A DNA stretch of 64,000 bases, from the NCBI GenBank assembly GCA_019918135.1, contig WBZZ01006367.1, positions 120,001 through 184,000 on the forward strand. Reading direction: 5' to 3'. Position 1 is the first letter of the stretch. Each line of letters begins with the position of its first letter. A model generated the notes under the pieces. It saw only the letters and a program-made list of their open reading frames with translations. It was not told the DNA's origin and made no database searches. Below, piece by piece: positions 21,390 to 32,327 of this stretch. Both the position numbers and the translations under genes were made by a program. The stretch comes from Paulinella micropora. Taxonomy: Eukaryota > Cercozoa > Imbricatea > Euglyphida > Paulinellidae.

Positions 21390-22228
21390 TAGTGGTAGTA
21401 GTAGTAGCAGTAGTAGTAGTAGTAGTATTAGTAGTAGTAGAGGGAGGAGGAGGAGGAGAAGAAGATGAAGAAGAAGAAAGAAGAAGAAGAAGAAGAAGAA
21501 GAAGAAGAAGAAGGAGAAGGAGAAGGAGGAAGAAGAAGAAAAAAAAGAAGAATGTATATAGTTGTAGTAAAACTAGCAGCTGCAGTGAGGAGGAGGAGAA
21601 GATGAAGAAGAAGAAAGCAAAAAAAAGAAATTCAATTACTACCCCTCGGCTTGTTTGCTGTTATTGTTAGCAGCTTGATCTGCCATCTCGTTTGCCAAGG
21701 CGCGCTTGGTTTGTTTTCTCTTTTTCTGTGCCGCCTGCAGACAATGTCATGTATGTGCAGGGCATATGTATGTATCATTGATTTGCCAACCGGTTTGCGT
21801 TGCTTCTTTTTTGGAGGCGACTTAGAAGAAGGGCTTGCAGCTTCAGGCTCTTCTGCAGGTAGCGCAGTGTTTGCTGCAGGTGTTTTGCCCCTTCGAACTC
21901 TGCGCCCTCTTGCAGACGGCAGATCTTGAAAGATCTCGTTCTTGGAGGCCAGAACAAATGTTTTCCCAAAAGGAACGTACGTGTGTACGACGTTATCTGG
22001 TACACTGTGCCATGCCTTGGCCTCTGCCTTGGGGGAAGGAAAATTCCAATACTTTGCAGTAACTTCTGGGGGGATAATGCAATCCTGCAAGTTTTTCCAA
22101 TTCGGTTCGCCGTTGGTTTTCAAAAAAATGCGTTGCCCCTGATCGTCCCTCTCCACCCGAAAATTTTGCATGCTCGAGACAACATGCTTGTCTACTGAAT
22201 CGTCACCTTTGGGCTTTCCAGAACTCAT
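18238..22228 (-). CDS. Seven-exon protein with C-terminal HxxxCxCxxC repeats
   Basis: Exons, read on the minus strand: 21791-22228, 21643-21734, 20952-20990, 20455-20901, 19750-20130, 19115-19700 and 18238-19056. Every junction is GT-AG and all phases agree, giving 933 residues from ATG 22226-22228 with no frame break. The N-terminal and middle parts contain recurring W/Y-rich segments (AKYWNFP, LKYWAIPNTKKYY, KWKWGLL, KLKWLDV) and a Pro-rich minisatellite (VPPPPPARKD-like units). The C-terminal exon has a PKP/TPKP linker, a Lys/Glu-rich stretch, KGRKGRKQRKGHKQRKG repeats and seven H-x3-C-x-C-x2-C units. Metal binding (zinc or copper) is inferred. I do not recognise the family. The large intron 20991-21642 is filled with triplet repeats. 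Confidence 0.8.
20600..20745 (-). repeat. Coding 36-bp minisatellite (Pro-rich units)
   Basis: About four copies of a 36-bp unit encode VPPPPPAR(K/E)D-like repeats within the 20455-20901 exon. The length is a multiple of three, so the frame is kept. Confidence 0.8.
20991..21642. repeat. Triplet microsatellites filling one intron
   Basis: About 650 bp of interspersed (GAA)n, (GGA)n and (GTA)n occupy nearly the whole intron between coding exons 2 and 3. On the coding strand this is (TTC)n/(TCC)n/(TAC)n, a very long pyrimidine-rich tract before the 3' splice site at 20991-20992. Confidence 0.9.
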
Positions 22229-22597
22229 TTCTCAATTCACTAAGTGAGTGTTGGAGGGAAATTCGACTTGAACAAAAGACACACCGGTCGGAGGTGGAAA
22301 AAGTGGCTGAAATGCCACTTTTCCAGTGTGGATTCCCTTTTTTTCCAACGTACAGGGGTGCACTCTCGTCGTCTTCAAGGCCACTACTTGTCTTCTGTGC
22401 TGTTTGACAGACGCCCTCGGTATGGTTGATATGATATGATGCTATATGACGTTTGATTTATGACATCTAGGGCGTCTGTCAAGTTTTTTGGACCTAGTTC
22501 TATCGGGAAAAAGTAAAAGTGCTGCACTTTGAAAAGGTCTCATGTTTTTCTTTTTTTAAATGAAAACACGTTGCTCCACGACCACAGGCATGCTGGC
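22229..22597. promoter_or_regulatory. Divergent promoter region with a 14-bp hairpin
   Basis: This region separates the minus-strand gene starting at 22228 from the plus-strand gene starting at 22598. TTGACAGACGCCCT at 22404-22417 and its exact complement at 22469-22482 form an inverted repeat with a 51-nt AT-rich loop. It could be a shared operator or a small hairpin element. No poly-G/C tract is present here. Confidence 0.5.
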
Positions 22598-23666
22598 ATG
22601 TCTTCCCCGACCCCTGTGAAGCCGCTGGCAGTGCCTAGCGCGGCAGCAATAAGGCTTGCAAGGGCCAAAGCTTCCAAGTATGCGAAATATTATTATATAA
22701 TATACCACTGCTAGAATGGAGTTGGATATCAGCTCAACACTTGTTTCTCATGCCCTCACACTGTCAAACATGATTTTTTATGATAGAAAACATGAATCCA
22801 ACATATCAGGGCCTGCAGTATTTCCTGTTTGTGGCAGGCTAACTGGCTACAGTGGGCATGAAGTGCAGCACTCACCTGGTGATCTACTAGACACTACTAC
22901 GCTAGTTGATGATGAATCCGAGCATTCCTCATGTTCGTCAACAGCAACCGACAGCACTCTATTCATGCATGGCTGTAGCACGTCAGCTGGTTCATGTTCA
23001 GACTCAGGGTGTCAGTCTAGTCAGTCTGCGGGATCGCGATCGTTTCAAAGACAGGGTGGACACTCAAGAAAGCGTATCGACGAGAGAACCGTTTCCGAAC
23101 AGCATGCCAAGAGGCTCAAGAAGAGTAGGGAGTACCAGGCATGTAAACGGTCAGCTGCAGTAGTGGAGGCTGAGTTTCCTAGTGATGAAGAGCTGCAGGC
23201 CATGTTGCTCTCTGCGCAAGGGCGACAGAGATTTCCCAAAACCAGCGCCCTCCTAGAAACTAACAAGGCTCAGGCGCACATGGCACAGCAGCCCAACAGT
23301 GTGTCACCCGAGGGCGCAGCAGCCGACAGCGAAGTGCCCGTCAGCAGTGGAAAGAAAGGGGTGGAGAAGAGAGCTAGCAAGCAGGCTGCTACAATTAAAC
23401 CTACTGCTTCTAATTCCTCGGGCGCGGCCGCAGCAGCTTCTACCAGACAGCCTCGCTCCAAGGCGGCGAAGGTAGACTCATATGCTGAAAGCGACGCAGA
23501 AGATGATGAAGGGAGCGAGTACGAAGAGCCCGCAACGCGCTGGATGTGCGCGTATTGTAATTATCCAAATCCATTAGGTCCAGGTGATCAGGAATTCGCA
23601 GGATGCATTAACTGCTGTGGCTTGGCTTCATCTGATGATGAATCAGATCTGGAGGAGGATGAGTGA
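22598..23666 (+). CDS. Two-exon acidic zinc-finger protein, unknown function
   Basis: Exons 22598-22677 and 22838-23666 join in phase through a 160-bp GT-AG intron to give 302 residues. The middle is low-complexity Ser/Ala/Lys-rich with a basic HSRKRIDERT...KRLKK segment that could be a nuclear signal. The C-terminal end has an acidic linker, then WMCAYCNYPNP...GCINCC, which resembles a RanBP2-type or short zinc ribbon (CxxC-x(n)-CxxC), and finishes in an Asp/Glu tail. A nuclear, chromatin or protein-binding role is only a guess. It is divergent from the seven-exon gene and may share its promoter. Confidence 0.7.
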
Positions 23667-24929
23667 GTGGGCGTGGTTTTTTTTTATTTTTAGCAGCTGA
23701 ATGAGGCCAATCATGTTGAAAGTCCTTAGAAATGTAGCTGCTTGAGATGCTGACACTGTGTCTTTGCACTGGCACTGCAGGACTTTGAATTATTGCATGT
23801 TGTCACTAGCTTAGCGTACTTGTACTGGCGAGTGGCTGGCGGGTGCCACCAGGACCAGAAAAAAATAATTAGTGGCAACAAAAGCTGAATTCAATTAAAT
23901 CTGCATCGAAATCGTGTTTGTATCGTTTGTACTTACGCGCTGATAGCAGGTAACATGTAGCACGTGCACTTTGCAAGTACCGGTGCAGGCCGCTATCTGC
24001 TATGGTCTGCATGCTCATCTACGCACCTTAATAATAGTTCAAACATTGTTTTTTTGCATTAAAATACAATATTACAGCTTTAAACAGTGTTCTACGTCAT
24101 TATTTTAATATTTGAAACTTTGCATGCAAAAAAAGTTTCCCTACGACCGGACCCGGGGCGGCCCCTACTCCATAAGTCTCCGTCTAATCTTCCTTCACAC
24201 TCTCCCCCTCCCTCCTTTTTTTCCCGCTTCCCCCTGTCTCCCCCCTCCCCCCCCCCCCACATTTTCTTCTCCAGCCGAAAATAACTTGCGCGGCCCCCCC
24301 CTCTCCTCTACACAGCCTTCTCCCCCCCCTCAGCGGCGGCCCCCCCCCCCCTCCGAACCACGGCCTGCCCACAGACAAGCTATATTTTAGTTTTTTGTTT
24401 TCATTGGCACTTGCGGCATGGCCTTTTCGTCTGCCTGCCCCCGGCCCCCCCCCCCTCCCCACAGCCAGCTCCCGCGTTCTTGCCTAAAACCAGACGCAAA
24501 CCTTTTTTTTTGCAACCCACGATTCTGTCTCGACTGTCAGTGCCAACGGCGGCAGGGGAGGGAGCTCGGTGGGGGGGGGGGGGGGGGGCAGAAGGCGCAA
24601 GGGGAGGGGGGGGGGGCCGGACTTTGGTTAACGACATTCCCACGTGATACTTTCCGCCAATGCATACAGGTTGTTTCATAATTTCAGTTTAAAGCTAGCC
24701 AACAGGTTTTCGGCCGGCCCCCCACCCCCCTCTTTGCCTTTTTGCCCCGGCCCCCCCGTATCCCCAAAAAAACAGGCAATCTGTCACCACCCACACAAAA
24801 GAAAAACGGCAGGATTCCTTTTCTTTTTTTTGCCAAAATCTTTGCCTTTATCTTGGGGGTTGCAAAAAGGGCGGGGGGTGGGCAGGGTTACGGAGGAGGC
24901 GGGGGGCAAAAACAACAGCTGTTAGCCAA
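23667..24929. other. Intergenic region rich in poly-C and poly-G tracts
   Basis: I see no supportable gene. AT-rich DNA to about 24110 is followed by many C runs (24238-24260, 24291-24300, 24340-24350, 24446-24458) and G runs (24571-24588, 24606-24616) up to about 24900. All lie upstream of the AAA+ gene. Frames across them are low-complexity artefacts. Confidence 0.6.
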
Positions 24930-27900
24930 CTGTCTGTCGCTTGCTCATTTTTTGCTTGGCGGCGTTGGCTGGTGTGGTTAAAGCCAGCGCCCAAACAGTA
25001 CAAGAGCCCCAGGAGCTTGTCGGGCATATTGGGTCCCACCCGTTCTATACTTCGATCCCGCGCAAAAAGAAGAAGGCAGCAGCGAAAGAAAGCAACCACA
25101 ACCAGAGGAAAACGTTATCAATCGATGACCACGACCCGGAAGAAGAGGACGACGAGGAGGATGATGACCAGCTTGGGGCGGAAACCGTGTTTGACAACCA
25201 GAATGATCGCGGCCCGGACCTCATCCGTGGAGCCGCGTGTTGTCTCCAGGTTACTTTACCCTCTCGCTTTCTGACGCGTCCGACACCTCTGGGCTCGGCC
25301 GATGACAACGGAATCACTTCGGCCTTCAACTCGCTGGCTGCGCTGTGGTGGGCTATTGCGACACACCCCAAACTGCGAGGAGGCTCTAATGGGGTCCCAA
25401 ACAAAGTCACTGCCATTTTCGCGATCTTAGACAAAGACAAGCAAACAATAGGTCACGCGCTGTGGTTGTGGATTAATGCTCCTGATTTTGATCTGTGTCG
25501 CTTCGTCAACCGGCTGCTCAAACATCGTGGATCTTACCAGACTCCTGAAAGCGGAGTGGATTCGGACAGTGACGACGAAGAAGCAGGCGACGACACCAAT
25601 ACCAATGACACCGCAAACCGAGACCCGGAAGAAAAGCACTCCAAGGCTCGGCCAGCAAAGGCGTTCGAAAAGAAGAAGAAAAAAGCGAAGGCTCAAACTC
25701 GTCCGCCCTTTACGAAAGACCCACAAATATTGACCTACAGACGACACCTGGCCCGGGCGTGCGAGACCCTGGAGCGCTACGCAAACACGGTTTCAGTGCG
25801 CGCATTGGGCATGCAGGACGAACTGTTGGAGTGTCTGCACGACAGCGCCGGTAGCAATCAAGTTACGGTCAGCAAAGGGTCTCTGCTAGATCCAGCAGTG
25901 TTCATGCACCCGCGTTTCTTGCGCAGCGGCCTGCCAAGTGGCTTACCTGCGGAAATTACCAGCGTCGAGAGCTACCTGAAACCCAACTGTGGGTACATTG
26001 TGAAATGGCCTAAGCTCTATTGGCGTTTACCAGGGATGTTCCCAACGCAGGTATTCGTCAACCTGCGATTACCGATGCCGCGACCGGAAGATATCGTCGA
26101 CGAGGCGGAATTGCCCGAACAGGAGCTGCTGGCCGAGTTCTTGCTGAGTTCATCCGTGTGCGACACAGTTGAAAAGGCAAACGAAGAGGCGCGCAAGCTG
26201 GCGCTGCAGATGAGACCAACCTCGGGGACCGGGGGAGCCAAGCAGGAGGCGGTCAAGAGGATGATGAGGGACGGGCGCGCAAATATCAAGGCAGAGGTTG
26301 CAATGATGCAGGCTCGCGGCGCGAGCCGCGAGGAGTGCTGCGTCCATTCGTGGACCTCGCTGCAACAGCTGCGCCGGCGCGTGGAGCCGCTGGTGCTGAA
26401 TACGTTAACTGTTGCGGGTGGTTGTTCTGATGCACAGGCGGCCGCCTACAGTCATCTGAAAAAAGGACGCAAGTCGCCGTTTTCAAATGTCAAGCTGCCG
26501 CCATCATTCTATGCCTATCAGGCGCTGCCTGCAAGCAATCTCGGCCTCGTCGACTGTCAGCTGGTGCGACTCAACAGCCTGCTAGAAGCGGTGTACCGCG
26601 GCCCGCTGAACGAAGAGTTTCATGTAGCTCTAGCGGCGGCACAGACGGCAGGCGCCGTCGGCACTTATATGCACATGATGATGTACGGCCCGCCCGGCAC
26701 GGGCAAGTCGCACCTGCACCAGCTACTGGCAGATCATTTCCTGATAAGGGAAAGCGTGCGTACGCAGCTGGGCATGAGCGCCAAGGCATTAGCTGGGAAT
26801 TTCAATTTTTGCTCGCAGATTACGATCATGGACGAGCTGGGCAAGGGTTACCGCGGCAACCCGCACGGGGACCAAGATGAAGACGATCGAGTCGAAATGG
26901 TCAAGAGCATGCTGTGGAGCAAGACCATGGGCTTCAGCTTTCTGCGCACGGACCAGGACACAGGACAGCGCTTCCACGAGTACACGCAGGCGCAGGTGAC
27001 AGGGACGCACTTGGTGAATACCAACACGCACCCGTCGCGCATTTCGCAGCCCGTGCGCGACCGGTTCCACACGCGCTACGTGCCGGGCCGGGTACGCGCG
27101 GGCTGCGAGGCGTGGCACAGTTTCTCTAACGAAGACGGGGACGAAGAAGCAGAAGCGCGGCGCCACGACCTGGCGCGCTGGGTGCGCGACAACAACGCGC
27201 TGATCGCGATGTACTCTTACCTTCAGTCGCTGGGCTTTGTGGCGGGCGTGCGGTTGTACGTGACGTCGCGCGTGATGGGCGAGTTCTGCGAGCGCGCATC
27301 CGCGCTGGGCGTGCGGCGCCTGGCGTCGCAGCGCTTCATGCACCGGCTGAACGCGATGGTGCGGCTGCTGGCGCTGCGGCGCGCGATCGAGATCGTGTTC
27401 CACTCGTCCGTGAGCCCGCTGATTGATCCGGGAGGACCCGAGCGTGCTGATGCAGGCGGTCGGTTTGCTGGCGCCGCAGGAGCTGCAGCTGCAGCAGCAG
27501 CGGCAGGTGCTGTTTGCGCTGGCGCGCGCGTTCCTGAAAGGAAATGGTGGAAACGGAAATGGGAATGGAGGCGACATGCGCCGGCTGCACCGCGCGCAAG
27601 AACGGCCGCGCAAGCGGCAGCACGTGTCGCAGGACGGTGAGGACAACGGTACCGACGAATTTGGTGCGGAGGCAGATGGCACCGGTGACAAGGGCGAGGA
27701 CGACGGTTTTCTGGCGCGCGCGTGGGAGCCGCCCGAGACGATGCTGGACTACAAGTCGCCGTACCTGGAGTTCAACCAGTCGTTGGCGGTGGACGCGGAC
27801 GCCGAGACAACTTCCCGTTACTACGCGAACTGCGTGCGTTCGCGGCGGCTGTTCCAGGCACACGAGGGCCGCATCGAGAACGCGCGCAAGGAGAGCGCGG

Positions 27901-28747
27901 TGCGCCGCGGCATGTACGGAGAGGGCGAGCAGCCGGTGTTCCGGTTCGCGAAGGACGCGAAGAACTTCCCGGAGCCGACCGACTACGTGGCGTGCCGCAA
28001 GAAGCTGCTGCAGCTGGTGTGGCAGAACCGCGGGAAAGGCGATTGCCAGGACCTGCAGGAGTACCGGCACGTGCTGGACCTGCTGCTGGACGACAGCGAG
28101 CGGCCGGCCGGCGGCGCGGTGCTGCGGCAGACGCGCGACTGCTTCGAGATCGCGGAGCAGGCGCTGCTGTACGGGCTGTGGCCCGACCTGCTGCAGAGCG
28201 TGCTGCTGGAGATTTTGCAGGACTGCTACGCGCGGCCCCGGCAGCTGCTGACGGGCCAGGTAGACCACGGCTCGGCCTCGTACAACTTGACGATGTGAAC
28301 CTGCTGCCCACGGTGCTGAACGGCGCGGCGGCGCCGCTGCCAAAAGACGAGGATGACGCGTCGTTGCCGGCGGTGCAGCAGCCGCTGTGCCAGGACCCGG
28401 TGGCGCTGAGCTACTTTCTGCGCGAGCGGGCGCTAATCTCGACGAAGGCGGCCGCCGTGGGTGCGCGGGACTTCGCGGACTACGTGTACCACCAGCACCA
28501 CGCGAGCCAGTGGCTGCCACAGAAGGGTGACGGCCTCCCACCCGAATGTAGGTTGCTGACGGCACCCGACGCGGACCTGCTGCGCAGGCTGCGCGCAGCG
28601 GACGAGACGTACCGGCGGGACAACCTGGCGGCGCTCGGCCGGCACGCGGCGTTCGCCGAGGTGGCGGCGCGGCTGCAGCCGACAATAGTAGCGTACCCCG
28701 CGCCCGCGGTGGGTGCGGGTGCGGAGGCGGTGGACGAGGATGGCTAA
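24930..28747 (+). CDS. Large AAA+ ATPase-like protein, 5' end unresolved
   Basis: About 1,250 residues are readable. No ATG exists in frame near the 5' end (the first Met is near 25811), so an upstream exon or a slip is likely. An acidic/Lys-rich N-terminal part is followed by a domain of unknown type, then an AAA+ core: Walker A YGPPGTGKSH at about 26683-26712, Walker B ITIMDELGKG at about 26815-26848, a sensor-1-like HLVNTNTH, and an arginine-finger-like QPVRDRFHTRY. The C-terminal third is Arg/Leu-rich and very GC-rich. The frame shifts by one base near 27425 and near 28275, and the translation continues sensibly across each. The role could be a helicase-like, remodelling or mobile-element ATPase. 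I cannot assign a named family. Confidence 0.65.
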
Positions 28748-29030
28748 AATCTTTCGAGGAGGCCCAGAATTTAGGCCCCCAAGAAAGAAAAAAAGACAAA
28801 AGAGGTGGCGAGATCTGGCGAAATGGGGGGTGGAAAGAAAGGGAATGACACCATTCCGCCACTTTGCGCCCTCCTTTCCCCTACCTCCCGGGGTAGGTTG
28901 GACGGGAGGGGGTGGGGATGGCCTCTTTCCGTTTTTTTCCTTGTTGTTGTCCTATTCTTGGCCTTGTTAGGCTACGTAAAATAAAAAAGTTTTTTTTTTA
29001 AAACAAGCCAATACAAAAAGTTGTAGCTCG
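28748..29030. other. Short intergenic region
   Basis: It lies between two plus-strand genes and contains A-rich and G-rich patches (AGGGGGTGGGG at about 28906) and a long T/A run at 28984-29001. No ORF is supported. Confidence 0.45.
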
Positions 29031-29703
29031 ATGGAAAGGACAGTTCCAGTCTACACTTTCGAACAAGTAAAGAACGATGTCGAAGACAAGAACAATGCGG
29101 CTATCGCAGAACAAGGCGACCACGGTCGAACTGACGCCCTGCGTCAGCCCTGGCTTGTCTACATTGAGTATTTGTTTAGGCAGCATGCGGAAACAGGCTT
29201 TATCCTATCCACACGTTCAAAGCCAGAAGCAACGAAACTTCTAAGCTATACTGATTTGGTTGGTATAGTTTCTAATGAACATTTTATTAAAGGGAAGAAC
29301 CCAAGAAGGACGTGCGCGGTGGGGTCGTAGCACACAATTGATTGGGAACATTGCTTGCAAAAGCTTGCTGAAGCTTCCACGTTTCTGTACCAACAGAAAA
29401 AGCCGCGCGTCAGGGTGCGATTTGCGCGCTTGCAACTGCAAAGAGCAAAGAAACTTGCACAAAAAGAGACTGCACGTGAAAGAAGCAAATCGCAGGCTGG
29501 AACGTGCTCTTGCGCAGGTATCGTTTTGGGAAGGAAAGACACCCCGCTAATTTATCCGGTACGGGGTGCGGCAGAATGAGAGAAACCGTTAGCAGAGGAG
29601 AAATATGCTGATCAAAAGCTCCTGGTAGCTGAGGTGGCAAGGAAGGCACGGCAGCGTTGCGCTCACAAGTTTAATCCGCTCAAGAAAAAAAGAATAGTCG
29701 AAA
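29031..29703 (+). CDS. Coiled-coil protein, unknown function, with frame slips
   Basis: It starts at ATG 29031. The first 98 codons are clean (MERTVPVYTFEQVKN...). After an in-frame stop near 29327, which follows a GGTGGGG run, the same frame continues as a sensible sequence. A slip at the AAA near 29478 is then needed to stay in helical, charged sequence (EANRRLERALAQ), and another is needed near 29570 for AEEKYADQKLLVAEVARKARQR. The result would be about 220 residues with a long C-terminal coiled coil ending in a Lys-rich tail. Either the gene is decayed or the assembly has homopolymer errors. I do not recognise a family. Confidence 0.45.
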
Positions 29704-29809
29704 TGGTAGCAAACATCCAAAAAACATTTTTAATTCTGCGGTGTCTCTTTTTTTTAAAGTTCACCTATCTAACAAATAGTTTGCCCAAGCCGCACAAAAC
29801 GGCACGCTC

Positions 29810-31274
29810 ATGTTGCCTATAGCTCTGCGTACGGAATCCTGGGAACTAGCCTGGCCCATCACTGACGGCAGCTTCGAGCGGGCGCTGAGCACGCACCGCG
29901 CGCTGACTATTGTCCTCATGCTGCCTGCCGAATTACAGCCCGACACCAACAGCCAGGTCGTTGCAGACCAGCTCTACCGTATTACACCTTGCTGTTCAAC
30001 TGCTATGTGTACAAGGATTTCTTGACCTACCTCTCGCGGCTTTGCGCGCTGTTGCGGCGTGGCCGCGTGCACGAGTGCAGTACGCTGAAGCACGACCACC
30101 ATACGAGGTACGAACGCTTTCTTTCAGCATGGAGAATTACAAACAAAACATACAAGCGAGGGTTGCTAGACGTGTTGCAGAATATAGTCGTGTTGACGCT
30201 TTCGGGCTGGGGCAGATGCTGTTTTGCCAACGCTTGCTAGACCCGCTGTACCTAGTTCAGAACTACACGTTGCGCGATCCAGCCTCGCTACCACTAGACA
30301 GTGACCGCATGCTCCGAGGTTGGGCCTTGCAGGGCAGGGCCATTAACGTAACGTGGAACCTCCAGGCCATCGAAGCGATGGCCCCGCACTATACCGAGGC
30401 TAAGGTTTGCCTAGAAAGACTGAACAAAATTGAGTCAGTCACGCTGGAAATCAACCCAGAAACAAAAGATGCCATGCCCAATTTGCTGGATTTCCTCGTC
30501 AGGTATTGTCCGGCAATAAGCAAGCTCAAGGTCGTCGCACCGCTGTATCAAAATCCGGGCACGCGAATATTAGAGTTTATGTTTAAGGACGGGCGGCAAA
30601 TCCTCGAGCTAGGACCTAACTTAGGCATGACTCAAGTTAAGTGCCACATCGCTCAAGCACGAGAAAACAAAGTGGCACCCGCGCTGACAATCAAGCTACA
30701 CGACGAAAATTACAAAATTAGGTTTGCGCGTGCTTGCTCACGTGGTGCGCCCAGGCCGAACCTAACAATCGAGCTGTCCAATAACGTTATTAGAGATGTG
30801 ATTCTTGACAAACGACCTGGGTCGGTCGGCCCCGTACAATTCGGCAACATCATGGTACGCAGGCTGGCAGGCAACTGTGACGGAAAATGTAGAGTTCCGC
30901 GGCAGCTGGCCCTGTCTAATAATCTGGAAGCACAGCACATTTCTGTTGACCTCAGCTGCTTGTCGCGTCATGTGCCGACAAGCGCCTGCTCGCTGTTCAT
31001 ACAACCAAGGTCCGAAATCTCGGTTCAGAACTCTTCGTTAGCAAGCCTGCATGTAGCCGGCAACGCCCCCACGCCGGTCGTGGTTGACGAATGCGTCTTA
31101 GCCCCCAATTTTTCTGCGGGGCTGCTAAACTTGCCCGACCAGGCCTTGGGTCGTAAGGTGCTGTTCCACAACTGCCGGTACCACCAGCCGGCCACTGCGA
31201 TTGCCTTGCAGGACCAATTGTTGGCGGCAGTACCCAGTGCAGAATTTGTGCGGCACGCCCGCCGTCGCCAGTAG
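29810..31274 (+). CDS. LRR-like protein of unknown function
   Basis: The ATG at 29810 opens a frame that must slip one base near 29975 to join the long frame that ends at 31274, for about 487 residues in all. The protein has loosely repeated hydrophobic segments (for example LTIELSNNVIRDVIL, HISVDLSCL, LHVAGNAPTPVVVDEC) like the irregular leucine-rich proteins at 41.6 and 48.4 kb. No clear F-box was seen at the N-terminus. Many Cys residues occur in the second half. The gene is convergent with the truncated minus-strand gene to its right. Confidence 0.55.
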
Positions 31275-31516
31275 GATGGTGCGACGCGTTGTCGTCCCCT
31301 TCCTCATTTTTGGTGTGAGGGCGGAATAGAAATTATTGATGTGCGCACGTGCGTTCAAAAAGACAGCAAGTCCTCTCCTTTTTTGGACACACTCGCGCTC
31401 ATCCCTCCCTGGCGCGGATTGTACGACGTCAAACAGTTCGGAAGTAGCGTAAAGCGGCTGTGTATTTGCTGGTTGATTGTATTAAAAAGATTTGTTCTGA
31501 CGGTGGGCGAAATTCC
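31275..31516. other. Convergent intergenic region
   Basis: This is 3' flank for genes on both sides. It has no poly-G/C tracts, in contrast to 5' flanks. Confidence 0.5.
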
Positions 31517-32322
31517 CTAGAATTTCGGTAATTGCATTTTTTTTATTTTCTTTTTCTTTTGAGAGACTAGAATTTTTTTAACTGCCGATTTCGGACAAAA
31601 AAAAAAAGAGAACTTATTGGTTGTCCCGGCTGTGCCGCTGCGGTGGCGTACGCAATAAAAGTCGATAAAAAAAATTAAAGCTACAGACAAATCATTTGCT
31701 AGTTTTTTTCTTTGAAAGTCAGCGCAGTCGTCGTTTCTTGTGGGCTGTCGCTGGCGATTCTGGCTCCAGCAAACTGGACCAGTATTGGATTTGCAGGCTA
31801 TATTTTTCAGCTTCAGTGTGGCTAGCGCGGGCAGGCGTTTGTTGAGATACTGCGTTTGCTCGTGCAACCACTCGGTGCTCAGCTTAGATTCCGCGGGCAC
31901 TGACTTTCTGCTCTTGTGCACGTAGGCAGCACAAATATCATGCACAAACTCTTTGGTGGTTAAAGACAGCGAACTTCCGCGCGCTCGGTCCTCTTGTACC
32001 GCCAGCAGCGACTTGCAATGCACTGTCGGACACACCGCGGACTTGTCCAAGAAGTCGGTGCCGTGCAAATAAAGAGCGCGCAAGAAAGCTGCCAATCCGC
32101 CGGGATTCAGACGGAGCGCGTCTAAAACGGAGCGCGTCTAAAATGGAGTTGAAAATTGATGTACAGCTCCAGCCCATTCTGCGCGTTCGCGACCATGAGC
32201 CCCAACACTAGAAAATCCGTATCGACCGTATCGGCTATGTAATGCCAGCCACTACACCTGCTGTGCCAGCGCTGGATCCAACGGAAGACGCCGAGGTCGG
32301 CCTCGCCCTCGGCCACGCGCGC
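31517..32322 (-). pseudogene. Host gene truncated at its N-terminal side by the right junction
   Basis: Minus-strand coding sequence runs from the copia junction at about 32322 leftward (VAEGEADLGVFRWIQRWHS...). It has no start codon of its own because the 5' part is missing. A 16-bp tandem duplication near 32111-32143 (ACGGAGCGCGTCTAAA twice) and at least one other frame change disrupt it. Beyond that the frame continues with KSLLAVQEDRARGSSL- and STEWLHEQTQYLNKR-like sequence and then runs into A-rich 3' DNA. I do not recognise the family. It mirrors the cut hydrolase gene at the left junction. Confidence 0.55.
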
Positions 32323-32327
32323 CAGGC
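32323..32327. other. Right junction of the insert in copia gag (CAGGC)
   Basis: Host gene sequence ends and gag sequence resumes at this point. The pentamer is the same as that at 11397-11401. Confidence 0.55.

Noticed and set aside
27336-28862. 508-codon minus-strand ORF opposite the AAA+ gene
   Set aside because: It is an Arg/Pro/Ala-rich mirror of GC-rich coding sequence; the plus strand carries the recognisable domains.
11402-32322. The 21-kb insert as a Polinton, giant virus or other virus-like element
   Set aside because: I find no capsid, family-B polymerase, packaging ATPase or retroviral-type integrase in it, no inverted ends, and host genes are cut at both junctions.
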